Shown here piece by piece: positions 34,970 to 43,562 of a DNA stretch of 64,000 bases. Each line of letters opens with the position of its first letter. Positions within the stretch are counted from its first letter, which is position 1. A program made the position numbers and the translations under genes. The stretch is from UBA1952 sp965246785 (GTDB lineage: Bacteria > Bacteroidota > Bacteroidia > Chitinophagales > Chitinophagaceae), in assembly GCA_965246785.1 (NCBI GenBank), contig CBDFFM010000027.1, positions 124,001-188,000 of the forward strand, read 5' to 3'. Below the pieces are notes generated by a model. It made no database searches and was not told the DNA's origin. It saw nothing but the letters and a program-made list of their open reading frames with translations.

Positions 34970-36409
34970 ATGCCGCTAACAACAACCTACGACCAATGGA
35001 TGAAGGACACTCATTCATTAATCAAACCAAGAAGTGAAGAGCTTAAGAAGATTGACAACTTCATAAAGGCGCGCAATGAGCGGGAAACGCTGAAATCACT
35101 CACTGTGTGGATTGATACCCAGAATAAGAAAGGCCAGGACTGGCACCGTAGTGTGCGCAATACAAAGAACAAAGCCGTAGAGCGTCTGGCCAAAGAAGTT
35201 GGCTACATGGCAACTGCGGCCACAACAATGACGGCAGCCGATAAACTGGCTGATTCTCAGGCAAAGTATGCCCTCAGAAAGCAGATTGCCAGCGCTTCGC
35301 AAGACATGTTTCAGGGAAAGACGGTCGTCTTATCCAACGTTTTTTTGCAGGGTATCCGCAACCAGTCGTCCTCAGCCAAAACGCGGTTAAATGATAAGGT
35401 GCTTGCCTGTGAATACGAGGCAGATAAGATGATGCTGGATAAAAGCATGGGGTCGCTCAGCCGGGCAGGTAATACAGTTGGAGCGGCTAACACCATGAAC
35501 AGCTTGCGTAAGATCGCCAACCAGCTTGAGGATTGCATTGAAAGCATCTTGAATGGCATCCCTGACGGGCAGAAACGCGAGATAATAGATTGGATATTTG
35601 GAACAGGCGCCGCGGAATTTGCAGCGACCTGCGCTCCGTTCATAGGCACCATCATGTCCGGCGGCAAGACGATAACCAACGTCATCCAGATACTGGTCAG
35701 CGAATATGAATTCAGCGAGATCAATCAACGCAAGGGAGATGTTCGGCCCGGCGACGCCTCCGCGGCGCTGGCTTCCATGCTGAGAATCATAGACAGCGAG
35801 GTTGCCGCGAAGCAAAAGTCAGTCGCAATTCATGGGTCTGCTTTTGCGGCGAAGGCATCCATGCTGTGTGCGGGTGTGCCGGGCGATAGCATCGCAGGCG
35901 CGGCAGAATGCCTGATGAAGATGCTGCATAACCTCAACGAGCTGGCTAAGCAATACCGCGAGATGAACGAGGCCAACAAGCGTATTGCCGCCGGCGATAT
36001 TGACGTCACCATATTCAATACCTGCCCCATACTTGGCTGCTACTATGTGCTCGTCGGGGGTGATTTCACCCTTATGAACTTTGATATTGCCAATATGGGC
36101 AAGCAAAACTGGGCTCAGGAAATATTGCGTCTGAAGCTCGCGCTGGAGCCAGTGAAGAAGAAGGCGGTAGAGCTGATAAACAACTCGTCCATTGTTATTG
36201 AAGGATGGGCGAATGTCCAGGGCCTGCATCAGGAGAAGATGTGGCGCAAGATTACCCAACCGATGAAAGACAAATTTGGAAGCCATGCCTCCAAGCCGGG
36301 AATGGCGCAGGGCGGGTTTGTAAAGGAAGACTACAAGCTGCCGGGCGTTGACAGCGGCAAGTACAGCGAACAGGAACTTATGTTCCTGAAGATGTTTGAA
36401 CCGGCATAG
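34970..36409 (+). CDS. Large protein of unknown function, paralogue of the gene at 31928
   Basis: The 479-aa protein matches the gene at 31928 along its length. By eye the first 80 residues differ at eight positions. The central linker (about 110-180) differs most and is longer here (LNDKVLACEYEADKMMLDKS). The C-terminal part (NTCPILGCYYVLVGGDFTLMNF; YKLPGVDSGKYSEQEL; ending FEPA) is highly similar. There is no signal peptide, and hydrophobic segments lie near 215-245 and 285-315. Two copies kept this alike across about 3 kb, with a repeated 17-bp upstream element, point to a recent tandem duplication later separated by other genes. The function is unknown. Confidence 0.85.
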   Translation: MPLTTTYDQWMKDTHSLIKPRSEELKKIDNFIKARNERETLKSLTVWIDTQNKKGQDWHRSVRNTKNKAVERLAKEVGYMATAATTMTAADKLADSQAKYALRKQIASASQDMFQGKTVVLSNVFLQGIRNQSSSAKTRLNDKVLACEYEADKMMLDKSMGSLSRAGNTVGAANTMNSLRKIANQLEDCIESILNGIPDGQKREIIDWIFGTGAAEFAATCAPFIGTIMSGGKTITNVIQILVSEYEFSEINQRKGDVRPGDASAALASMLRIIDSEVAAKQKSVAIHGSAFAAKASMLCAGVPGDSIAGAAECLMKMLHNLNELAKQYREMNEANKRIAAGDIDVTIFNTCPILGCYYVLVGGDFTLMNFDIANMGKQNWAQEILRLKLALEPVKKKAVELINNSSIVIEGWANVQGLHQEKMWRKITQPMKDKFGSHASKPGMAQGGFVKEDYKLPGVDSGKYSEQELMFLKMFEPA

Positions 36410-36447
36410 GTGGCTGATTGCCGAATGGAGGGACGCATAAATTATAT

Positions 36448-36477
36448 AAAAAGCCCGGCTGTCTGCCGGGCTTTTTT
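36448..36477 (+). terminator. Terminator after the second paralogue
   Basis: AAAAGCCCGGC-TGTCT-GCCGGGCTTTTTT is a perfect stem with a T-run, 39 bases past the stop. Confidence 0.88.
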
Positions 36478-36501
36478 AAACCCTCGCCTGGCCGGCAAGC
36501 G

Positions 36502-37035
36502 CTAAACTGCCGCTGAACCCATCACTAACATTGCGTCTATCTCACCCCCGGTATTTTCCTGCATTATACTGCGTGTTGCCATAAATCCCAGAATAAGCAA
36601 CAGGATTAAATCGTCAGACTGTTGTTGTGACTCACTGACCATCAGCTCCATGCGCGCCGGCTGCCCGCTTTCGGCTTTAAGGGAGTAACGCAGAACTTCA
36701 AAGCCTGAAGCGTCTTTAATCAGGAGCGCCGCCAGAGGCGTATTCTTAAATTCCGAGGTGTAGGTGCCACCAGATTGGAGCTTAATAAAGCTCTTGCTAC
36801 CGAAGAATCTGTTTTCGTAGGTTGCAATGGGATGTCCGGCTTCTTCAATCATCAGCTTCGGCAGCCAAAAGCCTTTATACACAATCACCAGTTCCCGGCC
36901 ATGAAGGCTAAGCGATGTATCATAGCGGTTGAACTGTAGCTGCGCTAATGTCTCATTTTGTTTGAGAAGCAGTGCTTTGCCGTCCTCTTGCTTCCAGGAA
37001 TAAGAGTCCGTACGCGCGTTCTGGGCGTTGTTCAT
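36502..37035 (-). CDS. Hypothetical protein, possible LURP-one/tubby-like beta-barrel
   Basis: The 177-aa product has no signal peptide. Alternating strand-like repeats such as GKALLLKQNETLAQLQFNRY, LSLHGRELVIVYKGFWLPKL and ENRFFGSKSFIKLQSGG recall LURP-one-related beta-barrel domains, but this is a weak resemblance. A hydrophobic stretch near 145-165 (DDLILLLILGFMATRSIM) may be a membrane tail. It is convergent with the paralogue gene ending at 36409, across its terminator. Confidence 0.6.
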   Translation of the reverse strand: MNNAQNARTDSYSWKQEDGKALLLKQNETLAQLQFNRYDTSLSLHGRELVIVYKGFWLPKLMIEEAGHPIATYENRFFGSKSFIKLQSGGTYTSEFKNTPLAALLIKDASGFEVLRYSLKAESGQPARMELMVSESQQQSDDLILLLILGFMATRSIMQENTGGEIDAMLVMGSAAV

Positions 37036-37169
37036 GCTACAGGTTTTATTTAGCGATAAGATTGTATTATCGGTTGTCAGCTTTTAGTATCCGGATATTA
37101 GCATCGTAAAACGCATTCACCACTCCTAATCACCAAACATAATTGCGAGCTAATTTGTTGGCCAATTCA

Positions 37170-37231
37170 CTGGTTTAAGTCTTGCGAAGAAGACTTAAAC
37201 CAGAATAGAAGCAAGTCTCTGACTTGCAACC
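37170..37231. repeat. REP-like palindromes directly downstream of the RAYT gene
   Basis: The first palindrome (37170-37203; CTGGTTTAAGTCTTGCGAAG and its inverse) is near-perfect. The next is GCAAGTC-TCT-GACTTGC (37211-37227), a small hairpin that ends just short of the RAYT stop codon at 37232. The same motifs recur at 37866-38057, on the other side of the gene. Confidence 0.8.
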
Positions 37232-37792
37232 TCAATCCTGCAAAAGCACAAGCGGCAATCTTCCTGGCTGAATAATTCCGGAATACTCCAAAGCGCTGCT
37301 GTAAACATAATGCTGCGCTTCACAGACCAATCCTGCCCTTACCGGATTTTCGTGGAGATAGTTTAGCCGCTGCTCAATCATTTCCCTGCTTATCAATTCA
37401 ATCGGGTGATTGTCCTGCTGCCAGAATTGAAAGGATTTATTGTTGCTGTTCTTTTCGGCGGCGCTGCGGAAGAGCCATAGCAGCCAGTTGCGGCGGCTTT
37501 CAGATGGGTTGTCAATCGCAGACGTCAGTTGGCGGGAAGTAAACTTTTTGTGGTCGCGCATGATGTCTTCCAGCGCAATGTCGGGGCGGGCGGCAGAGGC
37601 GATGAGGTGGACATGGTTGCTCATGATGACATACGCATGAAGCACCAATCCTTTCTCGTTAATGCAATGCCGCAGGCTGGCCATAATGATGTCTTTGTAT
37701 TGAGGCCGGCTCAGCGCATCGGCCCATTGTACGGTGGAGTAAGTGATAAAGTGCGGAATAAGCGAATCGCCGAAACGGTAGCGGGTAGCCAT
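37232..37792 (-). mobile_element. REP-associated tyrosine transposase (RAYT, Y1/IS200-like)
   Basis: This 186-aa single-strand HUH nuclease is related to TnpA of IS200/IS605. The HUH motif is present as NHVHLI in VIMSNHVHLIASA, and the catalytic Tyr is in the family sequence LNYLHENPVRAGLV. RAYTs are domesticated or autonomous Y1 transposases that act on surrounding palindromic REP sequences. REP-like palindromes flank both sides of this gene, in the classic layout. The reading frame looks intact. Confidence 0.93.
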
Positions 37793-37865
37793 AGCAGTTA
37801 ATTAAGCCGGCCAACGTACAAAATCTTCTCAATGATTTATAACGCTCACAACACTCACAACACTC

Positions 37866-38057
37866 GTTGAAGTCTTGCGCAGCAGACTTCAATGATGAAT
37901 AGCGGCAAGACTGTGTCTTGCAAAAGCTTTGCAAGTCGGAGACTTGCTTCTATTGTGGGTTTAAGTCTGCTTCGCAAGACTTAAACCAGTGGGGGTTGGA
38001 GACTTGCTTCTATTGTGGATTTAAGTCTGCTTCGCAAGACTTAAACCAGTGAGGGCT
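37866..38057. repeat. REP array upstream of the RAYT gene, with a 60-bp tandem duplication
   Basis: The array begins with GTTGAAGTCTTGCGCAGCAG (37866-37892 palindrome), then GCAAGACTG...CTTGC hairpins. A block with core TTTAAGTCTGCTTCGCAAGA is repeated exactly 60 bases apart: copy one 37938-37997, copy two 37998-38057. The two copies differ at only a few positions. Palindromes here match those at 37170-37231, placing the RAYT between related arrays. Confidence 0.85.
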
Positions 38058-38065
38058 GAACAGGT

Positions 38066-38920
38066 TCACTTTGCTTTTTCTTTCTCAATGTTTATCAATA
38101 GGTTTGGAACTAATGTCTCACTAAATCCAGAAAGTATAGCAAAGAAGACATATCCAATAACTGGATTGTTCATTTTACCACAAATACTGAAAGCCAAATC
38201 TGCTTTGATTGCAAAATAAACAATTACAGATGCAAGAAGACCAATTGAAATCCGCTCAAGCCCGTACAACATATAAAGCCACCATTCAACATCTTTTTCG
38301 CAAACTATTTTATTAAGTCCAATTGTTAGTGAAAAAAGTGCCCCCATGCTACCACCGGCTAAGATGTATATTAAGTTGTGAATGTGAATGTGCCCTACAT
38401 AAGACTTTTCATAGTATTCTCGTGTTGAAAACAGTATTATAATTACTGTAATGATTGAAGCGCTTAATAGCATTCTCATTCTATTATTAAACTGCTCTCT
38501 ATATTCTAAGTTGATTTGTTTTACTAAATCACCGAATTGTCTATTTGCTTCCTCAACGTTTCCTCTAATTGCGTTTATTACAATTTGAGAAATTATAGCC
38601 TTTGTAGTTGTTTTATCAACGACTTTATATAACAATCCTTTTATTTCAGAAAATTTTGCTCGTATTTTATTAAAGTTGTCAATTGGAACTCTATCATCTT
38701 CAATGCGAGTTTCTATCCAAACTTTTAATGAATCAACCAAATCTTTCGTTTCTATTTCATAAACTACAAATTCGTCACCCCTCCCAAAAATTTTTGTTAT
38801 CAGGTTTCCGTTTGTGTCTTTCTCGCCAACCTTATACTTATCAATTGTAAGCTTCTGCTGCTTTTTATATTCCTCAGCCTTTTCTTGCAAAGACTGCTTC
38901 AATTTCTTATCTGCATTCAT
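38066..38920 (-). CDS. AT-rich hypothetical membrane protein
   Basis: I prefer the start at 38920 (MNADKKLKQSLQEKAEEYKK); the 18 residues upstream (MQRSIVEISKLKW...) are possible but look like read-through. The product (about 284 aa) has a charged helical N-terminus (about 1-140) containing a segment around LVDSLKVWIETRIEDD. Four hydrophobic helices follow: LLSASIITVIIILF, HNLIYILAGGSMGALFSLTIGL, GLLASVIVYFAI and VIGYVFFAILSGFSE. No known domain was recognised. The gene is much richer in A+T than its neighbours and sits directly against the REP array, suggesting horizontal acquisition. Confidence 0.8.
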   Translation of the reverse strand: MNADKKLKQSLQEKAEEYKKQQKLTIDKYKVGEKDTNGNLITKIFGRGDEFVVYEIETKDLVDSLKVWIETRIEDDRVPIDNFNKIRAKFSEIKGLLYKVVDKTTTKAIISQIVINAIRGNVEEANRQFGDLVKQINLEYREQFNNRMRMLLSASIITVIIILFSTREYYEKSYVGHIHIHNLIYILAGGSMGALFSLTIGLNKIVCEKDVEWWLYMLYGLERISIGLLASVIVYFAIKADLAFSICGKMNNPVIGYVFFAILSGFSETLVPNLLINIEKEKAK

Positions 38921-39087
38921 TGTATTAAGAATAACCCATTTTAATTTACTTATCTCAACGATACTTCTCTGCAAATATTGATGTAGATGCTAAATTGATT
39001 GCTCAAGGTTTATACAACCTTCAAAAGTTCGCCCGAAAACTTCTCCAAGTTTCCCTAAAAACTCCAACCACTTTAACCGAAAACTTC

Positions 39088-39471
39088 CTAATCCTTCCTA
39101 TACTCCATATTCTTCAACATCGCTTGCAAAGTAGCGCCGGGGCGAAAGTTGATATGCGCCTCACGGATTACGTTCGGACTCACCTCATCTTGGTTTGCAA
39201 CACCATCACTGCTAAGGGCCACCCGCAAATCGCCCAGCTCACCAAGCCTTACAATAGTGCCTTGCGATAGGTAATCGGGTATCAATTCGGTAATGGCAAT
39301 GACTGCCGCGCGGCTGTCCGCCACACTCAGGGTGCTACGCTGGGCGATTTGCCGCGCCAGCTCATCAATATTTATCTCTTCGCGCTCGGCGGCAGAGGCG
39401 TACCATTTTAAAGTTCCACCCTTTTTGCCAGGCTGAGAATTGCGTTGAACGGCTTTGTATTTGAAAGGCAT
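39088..39471 (-). CDS. HU-like DNA-binding protein of Bacteroidetes type
   Basis: The 127-aa protein matches the HU/IHF-like family with an extended N-terminus (MPFKYKAVQRNSQPGKKGGTLKWYASA) found in Bacteroidetes. The helical dimerisation part is INIDELARQIAQRSTLSVADSRAAVIAITE, and the beta arm region is VRLGELGDLRVALSSDG. HU proteins bend and bind DNA without strong sequence preference. It is transcribed away from rpoB across the 277-base gap that carries the rpoB promoter. A weak -7 match (TACATTTA on its strand) lies upstream. Confidence 0.85.
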   Translation of the reverse strand: MPFKYKAVQRNSQPGKKGGTLKWYASAAEREEINIDELARQIAQRSTLSVADSRAAVIAITELIPDYLSQGTIVRLGELGDLRVALSSDGVANQDEVSPNVIREAHINFRPGATLQAMLKNMEYRKD

Positions 39472-39568
39472 AATGCGTTATCCGTTTAGATGCGATAAAT
39501 GTAGGCGCTTCTCTAAAACAAAAAGTTTTTAGAAAAAGAATTTGTTGTCGGCGCCGTTTGGAATAATA

Positions 39569-39601
39569 TTTGCTCCAAGCCGCGCCTTCTCTTTATATTT
39601 G
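39569..39601 (+). promoter_or_regulatory. Canonical Bacteroidetes promoter for rpoB
   Basis: TTTG (39569-39572), a 21-base spacer and TATATTTG (39594-39601) match the -33 TTTG / -7 TAnnTTTG consensus and spacing. It would give a 5' leader of about 140 nucleotides before rpoB, ending in CAAGAAAAAGGACTC. This indicates that rpoB is transcribed from its own promoter here. Confidence 0.7.
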
Positions 39602-39748
39602 CAGCCCCGCGCGTGCACCTATCACTTATCGTAACAAGCTGCTAACTCAAGATACTGACCTGTAAGGACAAGGCTTTGCCTGCCCTTCAGGCTTTCGGCG
39701 TCTGTCTCTGTAAGCCACCATTCTGCAAGAAAAAGGACTCAATATACT

Positions 39749-42700
39749 ATGGCTAACATAACCAAGAAAACGGCTTCCGGCCGCATCAACTTCGGCAAGA
39801 TAGGAGATGTAGCGGATACCCCGGACCTGCTGGCGATTCAGCTCCAGGCGTTCAAGGAATTCTTCCAGCTGGAGACGACGCCTGACAAGCGTAACAATGA
39901 GGGATTGTTCAACGTGTTTAACGAGAACTTCCCCATTACGGACACGCGCAACATCTTTGTGCTGGAGTTTCTGGATTACTTCGTTGACCCGCCACGCTAC
40001 TCTATAGAGGAGTGTATGGATCGCGGCCTGACGTACAGCGTGCCGCTGAAAGCGAAGCTGAAGCTGAGCTGTAATGACGAAGAGCACATTGACTTTGAAA
40101 CCATCGTTCAGGATGTGTTTCTGGGTAACATCCCGTACATGACCCCGCGCGGTACGTTCGTAGTGAACGGCGCTGAGCGTGTTGTCGTAAGCCAGCTGCA
40201 CCGCTCTCCGGGCGTATTCTTCGGACAGAGCGTGCACCCGAACGGCACCAAGATTTATTCTGCCCGCGTAATCCCGTTCAAGGGCGCGTGGATGGAGTTT
40301 GCGACGGACATCAATAATGTGATGTACGCGTATATTGACCGTAAGAAGAAGTTCCCGGTAACAACTCTTTTGCGTTCTATCGGCTACGAAACAGATAAGG
40401 ACATCCTTCAACTCTTCGGCATGGCCGACGAGGTGAAGACAGATAAGAAGACGCTGAGCGCCCACATCGGTCGTCGCCTGGCAGCCCGCGTACTGCGTAG
40501 CTGGACGGAAGACTTCGTAGATGAGGACACCGGCGAGGTAGTATCTATTGAGCGTAATGAAGTAGTGCTTGACCGCGACTCCGTTCTGGACGAGGACAAC
40601 GCGGCGATGATTCAGGAAATGAACATCTCGACCGTGTTCCTGCAGAAGGAAGAGCTGAGCGGCGACTATTCTATTATATACAACACCCTCAATAAGGACA
40701 CTTCCAACTCTGAGCTGGAAGCGGTGCAGCACATCTATCGTCAGCTCCGTGGCTCTGATGCCCCGGATGACGAGACGGCGCGCGGCATTATTGAAAAGCT
40801 CTTCTTCTCCGACAAGCGTTATGACCTCGGCGAAGTAGGCCGTTACAAGATTAACCGTAAGCTCGGTCTGGATATTAAGATTGAGAAGAAGGTTCTTACC
40901 AAGGAAGACATCATCACCATCATCAAGTATCTCGTTCGCCTGACGAACGGTAAGGCTGATATTGATGATATTGACCACCTCTCCAACCGTCGCGTGCGAA
41001 CGGTGGGTGAGCAGCTGTTTGCGCAGTTTGGCGTAGGCCTGGCGCGTATGGCGCGTACCATCCGCGAGCGGATGAACGTTCGCGACAATGAAGTGTTCAC
41101 GCCAATTGACCTGATTAATGCGCGAACGCTTTCTTCTGTAATCAATTCCTTCTTTGGTACAAGCCAGCTCTCGCAGTTCCTTGACCAAACGAATCCGCTT
41201 TCTGAAATCACCCACAAGCGCCGTATCTCGGCCCTCGGCCCAGGCGGTCTGAGCCGTGAGCGCGCGGGCTTTGAGGTTCGTGACGTACACTATTCTCACT
41301 ACGGTCGTCTCTGTACGATTGAGACGCCGGAAGGGCCGAATATCGGTCTGATTTCAACGCTTTGCGTACACGCGAAGATTAATGAAATGGGCTTCATTGA
41401 AACGCCATACCGCAAGGTAAAGGGCGGCAAGGTTGACCTCAAGAATCAGCATTATCTCTCCGCAGAAGAAGAAGACGAAGCCAAGATTGCCCAGGCGAAT
41501 GTGCCTATGGACGACAAGGGCAACTTCACGGGCGCAACAGTAACAAGCCGCCAGACCGGCGACTTCCCGCTGCTGCCGCCGGATGAAGTAGAATACATGG
41601 ACGTGGCGCCAAACCAGATCGTGGGTCTGTCTGCATCACTGATTCCGTTCCTGGAGCATGATGACGCCAACCGTGCCCTGATGGGTTCAAACATGCAACG
41701 TCAGGCGGTTCCGCTGATTCGTCCGCAAGTGCCAATCGTTGGTACGGGCCTTGAAGGCCGCGCTGCCCGCGATGCGCGTATTCAAATCCACGCCGAAGGC
41801 GATGGTGTCATTGAGTACGTTGACGCGAACGAAATCCACGTGCGTTACAACCGTAATGAAGCGGCCCGCCTCGTGTCATTTGATGACGACCTGCGCGTTT
41901 ACCGCCTTACGAAATATAAGAAGACTAACCAGAGCACGTCCATCACGCTGCGTCCATGCGTTCGCAAGGGCCAGAAGGTGAAGCAGCACGACTTCCTTAC
42001 AGAAGGCTATGCAACGCAGGCGGGCGAGCTGGCACTTGGCCGCAACCTAAAGGTGGCGTTCATGCCCTGGAAGGGTTACAACTTTGAGGATGCCATCGTA
42101 ATCAACGAAAAGGTAGCCCGCGAAGACTGGTTCACGTCTGTACACATTGACGAGTATGAGCTGGAAGTGCGCGACACCAAGCTGGGCGAAGAAGAGCTGA
42201 CCTCTGATATCCCGAACGTTTCTGAAGAAGCGACGAAGGATTTGGACGAGAATGGGCTTATCCGCATCGGCGCGCACATTGGCGAAGGCGATATCCTGAT
42301 TGGTAAGATTACCCCTAAGGGCGAGACTGACCCGACTCCTGAAGAGAAGCTCCTCCGCGCCATCTTCGGCGACAAGGCCGGTGATGCAAAGGATGCTTCG
42401 CTTAAGGCTTCATCTGGTACAGAAGGTATCGTGATTGAAAAGCAACTTTTCCAACGCGCCAAGAAGGACAAGAATTCCAAGGTGCGTGAGAAGGCTGCGC
42501 TTGAGAAGATTGAAGAAGTACACACGAAGAACACAACAGGCATCAAGGAGCTGTTGATGGAGAAGCTGATGACTATCCTCAGCAACAAAACATCAGCAGG
42601 CGTTCAGAACAACTTTGGCGAGCCGGTTATCACAAAGGGTGGCAAGTTCAACACGAAGACGCTTGGCTCTATTGATTACTCTACTGTAAACCCGCTGAAC

Positions 42701-43561
42701 TGGACTGGCGAAGCGGAGATAGATGAGATGATTAATCAGCTCCTGCACAACTATAGTATTAAGTATAACGAAGAGCTGGGCCGCTACAAGCGCGAGAAGT
42801 TCAACCTCTCAATCGGTGATGAATTGCCGGCTGGTGTGTTGAAGCTTGCGAAGGTTTATCTCGCATCAAAGCGTAAGCTGAAGGTGGGTGATAAGATGGC
42901 GGGTCGCCACGGAAACAAGGGCATCGTAGCACGTATTGTTCGTGCGGAAGATATGCCGTTCCTGGAAGACGGAACACCGGTTGATATCGTTCTGAACCCA
43001 CTCGGCGTACCAAGCCGTATGAACCTTGGGCAGATTTACGAAACTGTTCTTGGCTGGGCTGGTGAGAAGCTGGGTGTGAAGTTCGCGACGCCAATCTTTG
43101 ACGGCGCAAGCGTTGAAGAAATCGGTGAGCTGGTGAAGGAAGCCGGTCTGCCGGAGTTCGGTCACACTTATCTGTATGATGGCGAAACCGGAGAGCGTTT
43201 TCACCAGAAAGCGACGGTAGGTATCATCTACATGATTAAGCTGCACCACATGGTTGACGATAAGATGCACGCGCGTTCTATCGGCCCATACTCCCTCATT
43301 ACACAGCAGCCGCTGGGTGGTAAGGCGCAGTTCGGTGGTCAGCGTTTCGGTGAAATGGAGGTGTGGGCGCTGGAGGCATATGGGGCGTCCAACATCCTGC
43401 AGGAACTTCTTACACTGAAGTCGGATGATATTGTCGGCCGTGCGAAGACATATGAGTCCATCGTGAAGGGCGACAACGTGCCGAAGCCTGGTACTCCGGA
43501 GTCGTTTAACGTATTGGTGAATGAGCTGCGCGGCCTGGGTCTGGAGCTGAAGTTTGAATAA
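39749..43561 (+). CDS. rpoB: DNA-directed RNA polymerase subunit beta
   Basis: RpoB forms the catalytic cleft with RpoC. It is 1270 aa, normal for Bacteroidetes. Landmark sequences are present: the N-terminal lobe, the rifampicin-pocket region FFGTSQLSQFLDQTNPLSEI with ALGPGGLSRERAGFEVRD, the catalytic-core GYNFEDAIVINE, and the C-terminal FGGQRFGEMEVWALEAYGA. It starts at ATG 39749 (MANITKKTASGRINFG). Usually rplJ-rplL precede it; here a divergent HU-like gene lies upstream. The rpoC gene follows only after a 436-bp cassette. Confidence 0.98.
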   Translation: MANITKKTASGRINFGKIGDVADTPDLLAIQLQAFKEFFQLETTPDKRNNEGLFNVFNENFPITDTRNIFVLEFLDYFVDPPRYSIEECMDRGLTYSVPLKAKLKLSCNDEEHIDFETIVQDVFLGNIPYMTPRGTFVVNGAERVVVSQLHRSPGVFFGQSVHPNGTKIYSARVIPFKGAWMEFATDINNVMYAYIDRKKKFPVTTLLRSIGYETDKDILQLFGMADEVKTDKKTLSAHIGRRLAARVLRSWTEDFVDEDTGEVVSIERNEVVLDRDSVLDEDNAAMIQEMNISTVFLQKEELSGDYSIIYNTLNKDTSNSELEAVQHIYRQLRGSDAPDDETARGIIEKLFFSDKRYDLGEVGRYKINRKLGLDIKIEKKVLTKEDIITIIKYLVRLTNGKADIDDIDHLSNRRVRTVGEQLFAQFGVGLARMARTIRERMNVRDNEVFTPIDLINARTLSSVINSFFGTSQLSQFLDQTNPLSEITHKRRISALGPGGLSRERAGFEVRDVHYSHYGRLCTIETPEGPNIGLISTLCVHAKINEMGFIETPYRKVKGGKVDLKNQHYLSAEEEDEAKIAQANVPMDDKGNFTGATVTSRQTGDFPLLPPDEVEYMDVAPNQIVGLSASLIPFLEHDDANRALMGSNMQRQAVPLIRPQVPIVGTGLEGRAARDARIQIHAEGDGVIEYVDANEIHVRYNRNEAARLVSFDDDLRVYRLTKYKKTNQSTSITLRPCVRKGQKVKQHDFLTEGYATQAGELALGRNLKVAFMPWKGYNFEDAIVINEKVAREDWFTSVHIDEYELEVRDTKLGEEELTSDIPNVSEEATKDLDENGLIRIGAHIGEGDILIGKITPKGETDPTPEEKLLRAIFGDKAGDAKDASLKASSGTEGIVIEKQLFQRAKKDKNSKVREKAALEKIEEVHTKNTTGIKELLMEKLMTILSNKTSAGVQNNFGEPVITKGGKFNTKTLGSIDYSTVNPLNWTGEAEIDEMINQLLHNYSIKYNEELGRYKREKFNLSIGDELPAGVLKLAKVYLASKRKLKVGDKMAGRHGNKGIVARIVRAEDMPFLEDGTPVDIVLNPLGVPSRMNLGQIYETVLGWAGEKLGVKFATPIFDGASVEEIGELVKEAGLPEFGHTYLYDGETGERFHQKATVGIIYMIKLHHMVDDKMHARSIGPYSLITQQPLGGKAQFGGQRFGEMEVWALEAYGASNILQELLTLKSDDIVGRAKTYESIVKGDNVPKPGTPESFNVLVNELRGLGLELKFE

Positions 43562-43562
43562 T

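Noticed and set aside
37866..38057. Possible CRISPR-like repeat array
   Set aside because: Repeats are palindromic and immediately tandem, spacers are missing and no cas genes exist; best explained as REPs.
39647..41299. 550-residue open frame antisense to rpoB (and similar ones in rpoC, e.g. 43998-45191)
   Set aside because: Long antisense frames are expected in GC-biased conserved genes; no recognisable protein.
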